DNA from: a bacterium
GTDB taxonomy: Bacteria > UBA10199 > 2-02-FULL-44-16 > JAAZCA01
Assembly: GCA_041648665.1 (NCBI GenBank)
Contig: JBAZOP010000011.1
Span: 1 to 53,112, forward strand
Direction: 5' to 3'
DNA length: 53,112 bases
Below are positions 9,323 through 18,200 of the stretch, piece by piece; the stretch's first letter is position 1; each line of letters starts with the position of its first letter. The position numbers and the translations under genes are program-made. The notes below the pieces were generated by a model, which saw only the letters and a program-made list of their open reading frames with translations, was not told where the DNA came from and searched no databases.

Positions 9323-10639
9323 TCACACCCCAAACGGCCTGTAAAGCGGGTCGCCGATCCAGACCACTCTCCAACTGGCGATGTGAATTGTGGTCATCGA
9401 ATAGGCTTCGACCAACGTCAGCCCGGCCAGGAGTCCTTGCAGAAAGCCCTTCATCTCCGGAAATCCAGCAGTGCTCGGCTCGGCTATCGCCCCGCACGTC
9501 GCCGTGATGCCCTCGCTCAACATCTTGCCCGCATAGCTTCCGGCGTCCTTCATCGCGAATCGCCAGGCGGGGTCTTTGGCTTTCATCCCGGAACTGTTGA
9601 TCTCGATGCCGATGGCCCCGTCAGCCCACGCCCTGCTCGTCGGTATCGGCGCAGGCGGGGGCCACGTGTACCACCCGATGTAGAATCCCGCGTCGCCGTC
9701 GGTAAACTCCCACATGCGCGTCGTGCCGGTCGTCTGCTGAACTACGGTCCGACCGAGGTCCTCGCCGACCGTCGCGGGCGGGTCCCAGTTTCCGAGGTTG
9801 CCCAATTGCTCCGCGTCCCAGACGCGGTACACATCGTTGAACTCATTCGTCGGGTCATCACCCCACCAGTCGAAATACCACGTGCCCGGCAATCCCGTTC
9901 CGTCCGCCGCTATCGCCTTGTCGATGAGCCCCTTGATGATCGTCTCATTGGGACCGTCGAGTCTGCAAGCCAAGATCATGCCGTTGCACCCGTTCAACCC
10001 GGTCGTCGCCTGAAGTGAGGCGGTGTAATGCTTGACTTCGGTCAACTGCAACTGCTCGACTGGCGCTACGGGAGTTTCTTCGTGCGTCGCCAGAAAGTAC
10101 GGGTTGCTCTGTCCGAGATAGCCGCCGCCTGACCGCTTCGACAACCACTGTTCCAAGGCGGTCGAGTCAAGCAGCGTCCCGACGCCCAGGACGAAATCCG
10201 GCATCAGCAACAGGCAGCGGATGTCCAGATCGTTGTCGTCGATGTGCGCCTCGATGAGACCCCACAGGACTTCGGCGTCCTCCTCGCTCATGTAGGCCGT
10301 GTCGTCGGTCGAGTACTGGTCTACGTCCACGCTCAGCATGTTGACGGCAGGGATGCGCCGCGCCGACATGTAATAGTCGGCTACGCTACGGGACATGTCT
10401 GTGTTGTTCACCAGCACGAGAATGTTGTGCCGCGACAGGCCGGTGTCGGTCGCATCGGGGCGCTTTTCGTAGGTTGTGTAGTATCCGCCCCCCTTCACTT
10501 CGAGATCGAGCTTGTGGCTTGGCGCGTCCGTCGCATACTGGCGCGTCAGGGCCTTCCGTGGCGTCAACAGGCTCTGAGGGACACGCCAGGCGTTGTCGAA
10601 CCACGTTCCGGTCATCCATTGTCTGAGTCCGTTCAGCAT
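9323..10639 (-). CDS. TIGR03790-like protein in the virion module (438 aa)
   Basis: The start at 10639 overlaps the upstream stop (TGATG). After a phage-type leader (MLNGLRQWMTG) the segment from about residue 70 reads LVLVNNTDMSRSVADYYMSARRIP. This is the hallmark N-terminal strand-helix pattern of the TIGR03790 family, secreted proteins known mainly from Planctomycetota, Verrucomicrobiota and Acidobacteriota. Later segments (DYYMS, LDGPNETIIKGLIDKAI, GWYTWPPPAP, MKGFLQGLLAGLTLVEAY, GDPLYRPFGV) match the same general plan. No signal peptide is present here, consistent with use in the virion. Function of the family is unknown; it may be a captured host surface enzyme or adhesin. Confidence 0.68.
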   Translation of the reverse strand: MLNGLRQWMTGTWFDNAWRVPQSLLTPRKALTRQYATDAPSHKLDLEVKGGGYYTTYEKRPDATDTGLSRHNILVLVNNTDMSRSVADYYMSARRIPAVNMLSVDVDQYSTDDTAYMSEEDAEVLWGLIEAHIDDNDLDIRCLLLMPDFVLGVGTLLDSTALEQWLSKRSGGGYLGQSNPYFLATHEETPVAPVEQLQLTEVKHYTASLQATTGLNGCNGMILACRLDGPNETIIKGLIDKAIAADGTGLPGTWYFDWWGDDPTNEFNDVYRVWDAEQLGNLGNWDPPATVGEDLGRTVVQQTTGTTRMWEFTDGDAGFYIGWYTWPPPAPIPTSRAWADGAIGIEINSSGMKAKDPAWRFAMKDAGSYAGKMLSEGITATCGAIAEPSTAGFPEMKGFLQGLLAGLTLVEAYSMTTIHIASWRVVWIGDPLYRPFGV

Positions 10640-11340
10640 CAGGTCGCCGCGTTTTCGGTTTCCGTCGTGTCGTCGTCGCTCACCGGCCACGTCAGGGCCG
10701 TCGTCGTACCGTCCGCCTTCTTCAGAATCTTCTGCGTCGCCGTCAGCGTCTTCTTCTGCGTCAGGTATCGGAAGACGAAGTCGAGCCGTTCGGCGAAGTT
10801 CATGCTCGCGTAGTTGGCGGGTTCCGTCGTGTCCACGGAGTCCAGTCCCGCAGCCGCGAGTGTGTAGCCGGTCTTGCTGGCTGCCGCGACGACGACGCCA
10901 TCCGTCCCGGTGTCGGCCAGGATAGAAGCGATGGAAGAACCAGCGGCTTCTATCGCTGTTTTCACGTCTGCCGCGGAATGAGTGCTGAAGCCTGTCGCCG
11001 TGGCCCAATCGCCCTGATTGCCCTGGAGTTCGTCGGTATCGGCCAGAATGGAGGCGAGGTCGGCCGGGTCCATGAACACCGTGGCTGAACAGCCGATGCA
11101 GGACGCCTTGTAGACCGCGATGCGCAGCACGTCGCCGTTGGTCTCTGCCTGCGTCGGGGCGTAGGACGCGCTCTCGGAGGTCGCATCGTAGGACAACGTC
11201 CCGCCGCCCGCGTCCCAGGCCGCGCCGTCGAGCGACACGCGAACCGATGCGCCCGACGTGACGGCAGACCCATCGGCAATCAGCGTGATGCGCCCGATGC
11301 ACACAGCCTTTGGCGTCGCCGCGTTTCTCGGATAACTCAT
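10639..11340 (-). CDS. Ig/decoration-like structural protein (233 aa)
   Basis: Start MSYPRNAATPK at 11340 overlaps the upstream stop (ATGA). Residues 15-90 form a beta-rich stretch (SGASVRVSLDGAAWDAGG, SYAPTQAETNGDVLRIAVY) like an Ig-type domain. A helical part follows with a repeated ASILADT motif (LASILADTDELQG and IASILADTGTDG), and the tail is acidic and Thr-rich. No enzymatic signature. The position between tail-type genes suggests a virion decoration or baseplate-like part. Confidence 0.72.
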   Translation of the reverse strand: MSYPRNAATPKAVCIGRITLIADGSAVTSGASVRVSLDGAAWDAGGGTLSYDATSESASYAPTQAETNGDVLRIAVYKASCIGCSATVFMDPADLASILADTDELQGNQGDWATATGFSTHSAADVKTAIEAAGSSIASILADTGTDGVVVAAASKTGYTLAAAGLDSVDTTEPANYASMNFAERLDFVFRYLTQKKTLTATQKILKKADGTTTALTWPVSDDDTTETENAAT

Positions 11341-11978
11341 TGGAAACTCCCGATGATCTTGGCATTCTGCGGCAGATACAGCCACGGGGTTGCGCCGCCC
11401 GGCTCGTCCTCGTAGAGCTCGAAGTTCTGCGACCAGCAGGTTGCGACGGCCGTCCCGTTCCACGTGGAGTCGCACGAGGCGTGCGCGAGGAGATAGCGAT
11501 GTCCATCGTCGGGGACGGTCAGCGACCGATCGACGCCGACCTGCGTCGTGCGCGCCGCGTTCGAGAACACGCTCATCGTGGCCGTCGTGCCGCTCTTGAC
11601 GACGCGCGCGTAGTAGGTGGTGCCGCTGACGAGGTTGATCAGGTCCGAGTAGACGTCGGCGACGAACTCCCACAGACGCACGAACGGCGCGTCGTTGTTG
11701 TCGTAGGCCGTCACGCCGAAGCCGCTGGTCATGCCGACGAGACCGCCCGGGGCGTCGGTGACGCCCCACAGGACCGTCTGCCCCTGGATGTCGCTGGCCG
11801 AGTCCCAGGCGAACTCGAACTCGTGCGCGTAGTCGTCGAAGTGGCCGGCGCCGAAGTCCTTCGCGACGTAGGCGATGGTGTTGCGTACCTGCGTGTCGAC
11901 GGCGACGCGCGCGGAGGTGACGGTGAGGTCGCCGTTCGGGTCCACCGCTGTGTAGGTCGTCAGGTCCTGGTAGGCCAT
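11337..11978 (-). CDS. Jelly-roll (LamG-like) virion protein (213 aa)
   Basis: Soluble beta-sandwich composition: successive strands such as HEFEFAWDSAS, QTVLWGVTD, TYYARVVKSGTTATMSVFS and HRYLLAHAS. The SG-TYYARV-K-G-T-TMSVFS pattern is typical of concanavalin/LamG-like folds used for carbohydrate binding. The first gene downstream of the terminator at 11994-12027, so it depends on readthrough or on a separate start. Carbohydrate binding is inference from fold type only. Confidence 0.7.
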   Translation of the reverse strand: MAYQDLTTYTAVDPNGDLTVTSARVAVDTQVRNTIAYVAKDFGAGHFDDYAHEFEFAWDSASDIQGQTVLWGVTDAPGGLVGMTSGFGVTAYDNNDAPFVRLWEFVADVYSDLINLVSGTTYYARVVKSGTTATMSVFSNAARTTQVGVDRSLTVPDDGHRYLLAHASCDSTWNGTAVATCWSQNFELYEDEPGGATPWLYLPQNAKIIGSFQ

Positions 11979-11993
11979 GTCCGCTCCGTACAG

Positions 11994-12027
11994 AAAAAAA
12001 CCCGCTGCCGTTTGTCACGGTAGCGGG
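11994..12027 (-). terminator. Rho-independent terminator after the PEP-CTERM protease unit
   Basis: Arms at 12001-12010 and 12018-12027 form a 10-bp GC-rich stem (one G-T wobble) with a 7-nt loop. On the minus strand it is followed at once by seven T (12000-11994). It lies between the cysteine-rich gene at 12087 and the next structural gene. Confidence 0.9.
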
Positions 12028-12086
12028 CTGATTGCTCCGGGGTTCATGAGGCCCTGAAGCGATATTCAGTTGTCAGACAAGACCAA

Positions 12087-12521
12087 TCAGAGTTCGAGTT
12101 CTACGTCCGGGTCGCGGTCATCGGGACCGCGCCCCATCTTGAAACCGTGCATGTAATAACCGTTGTGCAGGTTGTAAATGCAGAAATACCTCGTGTCCCC
12201 GTTCAGAACCCGCAGAATGACCGCGTTGCACTTGTCGCGGGTCTGATTGGATGTCCCGTCGAGCCTTCTGATGACGACACAGTAATCCGGGTCGAAAACC
12301 GCGCCTTCTTCCGAAAGCCTTTCCCGCGCCGGGGCTGGCGGGGCGTCATAGCCGGCGTCGATGACCTGCAAGCTCGCCAGTTCCTCGAACACAGCCTCTT
12401 CCGTGTCGCAACAGAACCAACCCGTCCTCTCGCAGCACTTCTCCTCCGTCGCGAATCCGACAAACACGTCGTTGGTGTCTACCCAGTTGACGTGCCCCTG
12501 CCGCTCGAATTGCCTGATCAT
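12087..12521 (-). CDS. Cysteine-rich protein coupled to the PEP-CTERM protease (144 aa)
   Basis: ATG at 12521 overlaps the protease stop (ATGA) and has GAGGGGG upstream, so the two are made together. There is no signal peptide. Cys pairs (EEKCCERTGWFCCDTEE) and four more Cys suggest metal binding or redox chemistry. The C-terminus is acidic and Asp-rich (GPDDRDPDVELEL). Not recognised. Bracketed with the protease by a private promoter and terminator, it is a likely immunity, chaperone or regulatory partner (inference). Confidence 0.75.
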   Translation of the reverse strand: MIRQFERQGHVNWVDTNDVFVGFATEEKCCERTGWFCCDTEEAVFEELASLQVIDAGYDAPPAPARERLSEEGAVFDPDYCVVIRRLDGTSNQTRDKCNAVILRVLNGDTRYFCIYNLHNGYYMHGFKMGRGPDDRDPDVELEL

Positions 12522-13114
12522 CGCTTCCCCCTCAGTCCAAGAAGCAGCAAGCCGGTCCCAAACAAGGCCCAAACGGACGGTTCGGGGATGGGTTCTACAA
12601 ACATCGCCCGCGACACCCCGTAGGATACTCCCGACTGAACGCGCTTCAGGTCATACCATTGCGCCGTCATCGAATACGTGTTGAATGCCAGATATCGCGC
12701 GTCGTCGTACCCGACACCCAGGATAACGTGGTCTTCGTTTCCGTCCGCCGTCACGTCCACGCTCAGGAGCACCGGATGCCCCGCGTCTATCTCGCCCCGG
12801 TAGGTCGTCACGAAGGTGTCGCCCTGCCACCAGATAATCGGCGTCACAGCAAGGTCATAGGTCCGTAGCACGTCGTCGATGCGATACCACTGCACGCCGC
12901 CCGATGGAGTCGCCAGCATCCGTTGGGCAAGCTCCGAAATCAGCGGTTGGCCCTGCCGTTCCGGTTGCCAGTACGATACCAGCATCGCCGCCGAAGTCGG
13001 CGCACAGCCCTTGTACCACAGATAGGCCGGGACGCCTTCGATGACGATAGGGGCCGCGTTCAGGCTGCCACAGAACGATACTGCGACGATTAAAGCATTC
13101 AGGCATTTCCGCAT
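12518..13114 (-). CDS. Secreted C39-like cysteine peptidase with PEP-CTERM sorting signal (198 aa)
   Basis: Start at 13114 is set by AGGAGG 8 nt upstream. Residues 1-20 are a signal peptide (MRKC, hydrophobic core, SLNA). The peptidase-like domain has the cysteine motif WYKGCAPTSAAMLVSYW and the downstream DHVILGVGYDD histidine segment, the usual C39-like arrangement. The last 22 residues are a textbook PEP-CTERM signal: IPEPS, a hydrophobic stretch, then RGKR. Such proteins are exported and processed by host exosortase at the outer surface. In a phage it is unexpected and, with its own promoter, likely expressed from the prophage. Substrate unknown; it could modify the cell surface against superinfection or act in competition. 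Confidence 0.88.
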   Translation of the reverse strand: MRKCLNALIVAVSFCGSLNAAPIVIEGVPAYLWYKGCAPTSAAMLVSYWQPERQGQPLISELAQRMLATPSGGVQWYRIDDVLRTYDLAVTPIIWWQGDTFVTTYRGEIDAGHPVLLSVDVTADGNEDHVILGVGYDDARYLAFNTYSMTAQWYDLKRVQSGVSYGVSRAMFVEPIPEPSVWALFGTGLLLLGLRGKR

Positions 13115-13134
13115 GGTCGTATCCTCCTGCGGGA

Positions 13135-13163
13135 TATCTACCACACGAAACGATGCCTGTCAA
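13135..13163 (-). promoter_or_regulatory. Sigma70-type promoter of the PEP-CTERM protease unit
   Basis: On the minus strand TTGACA (13163-13158), 17 bp, TAGATA (13140-13135), then a 20-nt leader to the protease ATG with AGGAGG. This near-consensus promoter sits inside the late operon and makes the two-gene unit independent. Confidence 0.8.
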
Positions 13164-13169
13164 GGAGAA

Positions 13170-13592
13170 TTATGCGGCCAACTTCAGGTCGTAGTGCGAC
13201 CAGACGTACAGGGTCGTCAAACCCTGCCCGCCGCTGCCCGCGCTGGCGACCGCCAGGCTGATGCTTGCCGTGTCGATGACGGGCACGGGGGCCGTGACTG
13301 CCGGTGCCCCGTAATACGTTACCGTTCCGGTCGTGCCGGTGATGGTCGCAAAGGCGTAGCCGTCTTCGTCGCTGAACGTCGCGGTGTAGCCGTTGCCGGG
13401 GTTCGTGCCGTTGTCCTGCGTCTTGATGCCGAGCACAAGCCCCTGAATCCGGTTGCCCGTGGGCGTCAGCGTCGATACCGCACTCGTCACTGCCCCGTCC
13501 GTGTGTGCGGTCCAGGAGAACTCCAGGGCGTAGACGTACCCGCCCTGCGGGTGTTTCCATCGCTTGATTGCCTCAGTGCAGGTCGCTGCCAT
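13170..13592 (-). CDS. Small beta-rich decoration/tail protein (140 aa)
   Basis: Good ribosome site (AGGGAG). Soluble, with many Thr/Gly/Ala strands (TATFSDEDGYAFATITGTTGTVTYYG) and a central IQGLVLGIKTQDNGTNPGNGYT loop. No catalytic residues stand out. Lies right after the adaptor-like gene and directly before the independent protease unit. Composition resembles the beta-repeat protein at 15269. Role as a head-completion or decoration protein is inferred from position. Confidence 0.72.
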   Translation of the reverse strand: MAATCTEAIKRWKHPQGGYVYALEFSWTAHTDGAVTSAVSTLTPTGNRIQGLVLGIKTQDNGTNPGNGYTATFSDEDGYAFATITGTTGTVTYYGAPAVTAPVPVIDTASISLAVASAGSGGQGLTTLYVWSHYDLKLAA

Positions 13593-13602
13593 GTCTCGCT
13601 CC

Positions 13603-14475
13603 CTATTGTCTGTCGTAAGAGACCATGTGTATCGACGGTCTCATGCGCCGCTGGAGTCCCCGCCAGTGGCTGCGGAACTGGTTTCGCTGCTGCCCGTACG
13701 GATGCCGCTTCGAGTAGACGGCGGGGTCGTCTCTCGCTATCGAGTTGATCCGCAGGTTGAGTTCCCACGCCATGAGGTCGGCCCAACGCATCGGATCGAG
13801 CATCGGCTGAATCTCGTACGTCACCGTGCCGTCCGGCGTCCCGCCAGGCCACGCCGCGATGGTTGCGGTCCGCGTCGTGCCTGCATAATCCGTAATGACC
13901 GGCTGTTGAAACTCTTTGGCCGCTGTGGTACAGTCCGTGACAACCACCTTCGCGCCGTTGTAGTAGTCGTCAAACATGTCTCCGTAGTAACACTCGCCCT
14001 CAAGGGCCGAAGCCGTGTCGTCGAGAATGATGCTCGTGCTCGTGATGTCCGTTTCCGCCGTGGCCACGCCCTTGTGACAGTCCCACGGGGCGCGGGTATA
14101 CCAGAGCGTCCACACCTGCGTCTGGTCGTTCCTGACCCACAGCAGTTCGTTGTCCGCTACGGCAAAGCCGCTGCCCGCCTGGTCCGCCCAATGCACGGGG
14201 TAAAGGTGGTCGGCGACCGACACGTCCTGCGTCGAGTCCCGAAGCAGCAGCAGCGACTCGTGGAAGTCGGGGAGGCTCGTCGTCTCTGTGCCCGCCGTCT
14301 GCGTGACGGTCGTCGATATCCGGCCAAGCAAGGGGAACATGCTCCGGGCCTCAGCGACCAGGTTCTTCTGCGCCTCGTTGAAGAACTGCATCAACTGGTC
14401 CGCGTCGTAGCGGTTCGCGACGATGTTCTCGCCCAGCAGATTCTTCGCCATGCTGATGATTTTGGTCGGATACAT
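13603..14475 (-). CDS. Adaptor / head-tail connector-like protein (290 aa)
   Basis: The N-terminus is helical (DADQLMQFFNEAQKNLVAEA) and is followed by a beta-rich middle. The C-terminal helices include PMRWADLMAWELNLRIN and a basic tail (FRSHWRGLQRRMRP). This helix-beta-helix outline and its place between capsid and nozzle genes are typical of podovirus adaptor (gp4/gp11-like) proteins. Starts directly after the upstream stop with GGGGAAC as ribosome site. Family call is by synteny and outline. Confidence 0.6.
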   Translation of the reverse strand: MYPTKIISMAKNLLGENIVANRYDADQLMQFFNEAQKNLVAEARSMFPLLGRISTTVTQTAGTETTSLPDFHESLLLLRDSTQDVSVADHLYPVHWADQAGSGFAVADNELLWVRNDQTQVWTLWYTRAPWDCHKGVATAETDITSTSIILDDTASALEGECYYGDMFDDYYNGAKVVVTDCTTAAKEFQQPVITDYAGTTRTATIAAWPGGTPDGTVTYEIQPMLDPMRWADLMAWELNLRINSIARDDPAVYSKRHPYGQQRNQFRSHWRGLQRRMRPSIHMVSYDRQ

Positions 14476-14477
14476 CG

Positions 14478-14876
14478 TCAGTTCCCCATGAATGTGCGGC
14501 TGCCGCGCCCGATGTAGTGCGTGTTGGACAGAATCGCGTAGCGGATCAGGTCGTCCTGCGCCCGCTGCTGTCTGCGGTTGTGCTCGTTAACAAGCACGTT
14601 CGCGGCCATGTCGTCGCGATTCCGCTCGCTGCTGTGACAGACCGAGTCGATGATGAACTTCCGGCCCTCGTCGTTCAGGGGCACGTTGGTCCCGTCCGGA
14701 CGCTTGAGCAGCTTGAACGGCTCCCACTGTTTCGTCTTGACGTTCTGCCGCATCAGCGCATAGCAGCACTTCACCGTGTTCCACCCGATACTGAGGCCGG
14801 GGTAACGCTCTTTCACCCAACGGATGAAGGCCGTCGGCGCAATCGTCGGCGCGGGAATCCAGAGGCCGGTGTCCAT
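14478..14876 (-). CDS. Unknown structural-module protein (132 aa)
   Basis: ATG at 14876 with GAGGAAACC upstream. Mixed helical protein with a basic middle (RQNVKTKQWEPFKLLKRPDG) and an Arg/Gln-rich C-terminal helix (NEHNRRQQRAQDDLIRYAIL). Not recognised. Two nucleotides separate it from the adaptor-like gene downstream. It may be a head-completion protein. Confidence 0.7.
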   Translation of the reverse strand: MDTGLWIPAPTIAPTAFIRWVKERYPGLSIGWNTVKCCYALMRQNVKTKQWEPFKLLKRPDGTNVPLNDEGRKFIIDSVCHSSERNRDDMAANVLVNEHNRRQQRAQDDLIRYAILSNTHYIGRGSRTFMGN

Positions 14877-14889
14877 GGTTTCCTCAAAT

Positions 14890-14930
14890 GCCCTCCGGGG
14901 TTATCGGCAATCCGCCAAGCCCCGGAGGGC
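14890..14930 (-). other. Perfect 11-bp inverted repeat between structural genes
   Basis: Arms 14890-14900 and 14920-14930 (GCCCTCCGGGG and complement) with a 19-nt loop. No T-run follows on either strand. It may pause transcription or protect mRNA 3' ends after the gene at 14973. Confidence 0.55.
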
Positions 14931-14972
14931 TGGTCGGCAATCGAGGGAGGGGTACCCCGGTTGCCGGAATGA

Positions 14973-15194
14973 TTACTTCCCCTCAGCCTGATACGGCTGG
15001 CCGGTGATGTCTTCGTAGAACTTCATGTTGCCCGCGATCTGTGCGCCCAGCGCGACAAGGCCCTGCTGCCCCTGCGCCACCTGCTGCCTGAGCCGGGCGA
15101 ACTGCGCCTGCTGGTCTGCGATGACCTTTGCCAGCTTCTCCGGGATGCTCTCGTCCTTCACGTCTGCAACAACGGGATCCTGTGCTTCACTCAT
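14973..15194 (-). CDS. Small coiled-coil protein (73 aa)
   Basis: Ribosome site GAGGGG precedes the ATG. Residues 15-55 form one amphipathic helix rich in Gln (DQQAQFARLRQQVAQGQQG), ending in a short FYEDITGQPY motif. Isolated by hairpins on both sides (14890-14930 and 15227-15255), which suggests separate mRNA processing. Function not recognised. Confidence 0.75.
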   Translation of the reverse strand: MSEAQDPVVADVKDESIPEKLAKVIADQQAQFARLRQQVAQGQQGLVALGAQIAGNMKFYEDITGQPYQAEGK

Positions 15195-15226
15195 GACTTT
15201 TCCCCTCGAACGGGGTTAAGGAAGAT

Positions 15227-15255
15227 GCAGGGGCCGGGCCGATCCCGACCCCTGC
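15227..15255 (-). other. Hairpin after the beta-repeat gene
   Basis: GCAGGGG and CGGG pair with their complements across one mismatch and a 5-nt loop, giving a strong stem 14 nt downstream of the stop at 15269. The sequence after it has no T-run, so this is a processing or weak termination signal rather than a proven terminator. Confidence 0.55.
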
Positions 15256-15268
15256 GTGAGGTTGCGGT

Positions 15269-18200
15269 CTAGCCCTTCACGTCGCACAGCACCTCGATGC
15301 TGTTGATCTTCGCCTCACCCACCGCGCCGTCCGCATCCTGGAACGCGGTCGTCACGATGACCGAGAGCAGGTCTCCGGCTACGAGGTCCGCCGCCGTAAC
15401 GGTGAAGTCGTGGGCGGCGGCGGTGCCTGTCAGGGTGATGACGGTTGTCTCACAGATGTCAGCACCCTTCGTACCGTCCGTCTTGTTGATCTCGTAGACG
15501 TTGAGGTCAACGGTCTTCGTGTCGCCATCCGCCGTGAAGAGGGAGTTGACGCGAATCTTCACGTCGCCCGCTGCAACGTAGTTCGGCGGAAGCGCGAACT
15601 GGAACAGTGAAACGTCGGTCTGGGTATCGCTGTCGGGGCTGTTGCCCATCAGCGCCCAGACGCCCGCCGAGTAGGTGAGGTAATGGTCGCCGGAGTCCCC
15701 GGTGTCGGCTAGGCCCAACGCCGCACCGTCAGCGGCCCGCAGGGTGTAGACGGGAACCGGATGCGATGCCAGCGCCTCTTCGGTGAGGTCACTCCTGGCG
15801 ATGGTCCCGTTTGCCTGTGCGGTGTAGGCGACGTACTTGTTCGCGCCCGCGTCGCCGAAGGTGTAGGCGCGCCCGGCGGTTGCGTGCGCGGCGTTCTGAA
15901 TCGTGACCGTCACGTCGTCCGTGTTCGCGACGGACTGGAGGATGAGCGCGCCCTTCGAGGCGGTCTGCGGCCATATCTTGATCTTGTCCACGTTGTCCGC
16001 ATCAGTCGCGTTCTTGCCGACGGTGATCTGCTCGTTGGCCGCGTCGATGCGCAAGACCTCTGTGGCCGCCCCGTTGAGCATCGTCGAGAACACGATATCG
16101 GTGTCGAGACTGGCCTTCGTCCCGTCGTTCGTGTTCACGAAGTCGATGCTTGCAACCTCGGTCGTCGCATCGGTGTCGTTCTCGACGATCACGCTGATGC
16201 CCGCGCCGATGCCCGCGCCCGGAGCGCCGCTGGTGCTGTGTACCAGTTGCAACAGGTCCGTGACGCCGGTGTTCGTGCCGTCGTCCATCGTGATGACTTC
16301 GGGCACGTTGACCTTGACCGAGGTCAGGGTGCCGCCGCTGCCCTTGGAGACCTGGAGGTACGTCCCATCGTGGTAGATTTCCACGTCGCCGACTGAGGCC
16401 GTCGCGGATGCACCGTCACCGAGTCCCAGCTTGTCGTTGTCGTTCAGCTTGACGTAACTGGTATCAGCCCCGCCGCCCTCCAGAAACAGAGTCGCCAGGG
16501 ACGTGTCCCACTTCATGCTTGAACCGGCCCCTACGCCAGGGAAGATCACGTCGTAATCCAGACCCTCCCCGTTGCCGAAATACCACTCGGTGTTGGCCGC
16601 CGCCGGGATGACGTAGAATCCGCCCGAAGCCAACCACGCCATCGTCACGTCGTCCGAGTTGCCGAACTTCAGGGCGAAGTCATCCTTGACCCAAACGGGA
16701 ACGCCGATCTCAAGTTGGTTATTCAGTACGGCGTCGAACAGCACGTAATAACCGTCGGTCGTCCCGAACCACTTCATGTCGAACCCGGCTTCGTTCGCGC
16801 CCAGGTTGAACGTGGTCATGGCCCCGCCCGCGCCCTTCGTCAGCGCAAGGGTCTCGCTCGCGTACTGGAGTTGGGCATCCCCGGTGACTGCCGTGGCACT
16901 GGCCCCGTCGCCTAAGTTCAGCACGTCGCTGTCGTTCAGCTTCAGGTCGAACGCCTCCAGATACATGAAGTCGCCGGAAGCGTCGATGTTCAGGGTACCG
17001 GCCCCGCCCGTCCAGATCAGGTCGAAGACGTGGGTCGTGTCCGCACCGATCTTGAACGGGCTGCTCGCGTTCTTGTTCGTGAGCAGCAACTGCTCGGTTG
17101 ACGCCGTATCCCATTCAAAATAGGCGTCGGGCGCGGCGGCGCTGGTGCCCAGGCCCAGCTTCACGTCGTCGGCCACCACCACGCTGGCGAACCCGCTGAA
17201 CAGGGCCGTCTCGTTCCCGGCATCCAGCAACAGGTAGGCGTCGGTGTTGCCGTCCCAACGCACGTCCCAGGTCAGGTCGTCGGTCGCCTTCTTGCCCAGA
17301 CGCAGGATGCCGGTGTCGGTCGTGGTGGGCTGAATCTTCAGGTCCGTCCCGTCCCACACGATCCCGGCGTCGCCCGCGGTCGCAGACCCGTCCCCGAAGT
17401 AGACGTAGGTCCCGTCCTTGGCAATGATGTCCACGTCCTCGAACGCCATGACGTCGTTGCCCGCGTCGAGCAACACGTAATCGCTTGCGGTCTTCGAGAA
17501 CCACTTGAAGTCGCAAGCGAGCGTGCTGTCGGTCCCGATGTAGATGGCCCCGGTATCGTCGGCCACGGGGTTGATGAGGAGGTTGGTCCCGTCGAACGTG
17601 ATGGAGAAGTCGCCCGCTTCGCCGGTCGCGGAGGCCCCGTCGCCCAGCTCGATGGTGTCCGCGTCGTTGAGCTTCAGGTGGGCGATATCGGACGCCCCGC
17701 CTTCCATCAGTTGCAGCGCGGCCGAAGCGTCCCACAGGCTGTAGGCCCCGGCCGTTGCGCCGAAGACCTTGAAGTCCGGGCCGGTCCCGTCCACGCCGAA
17801 CGCGATGGTCACGCTGTCGGCGCGGGGCGTGAAGGTCAGGAAGTCGGTCGCGCCGACGTACTCGACGAGGAAGTCGTCGCTGGAACCGAACGCGATCTCC
17901 TTGCCGTCCGGGATGTCGATGGCGATGGTGTCGGTCAGCGACGCGGAGAACTGGACCTTGCCGCCGTCCTCGAAGGCGATCATCTCGACCCCGCCGTCTT
18001 TGGTGACGAGCGTGTCGCCGGTCCCGTAGTTGTCGAAGTTCACCATGTCGGCGTTGCCGGTCTGCGTCTTGGTGAGGTTGAACAACGCAGTGTTGGTCGT
18101 CGCCTCGGTGATGGCGAAGGGCGCTCCGATGTCGTCCGCCGTCGCGCCCGCTGCAAGCACCTGGTCGATGGAGCCGACGCCGCCCCCGCCGCTTCCGCTC

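Noticed and set aside
12518..13114. Treating the PEP-CTERM protein as a tail protein
   Set aside because: Signal peptide, sorting signal, own promoter and terminator point to a secreted host-surface protein.
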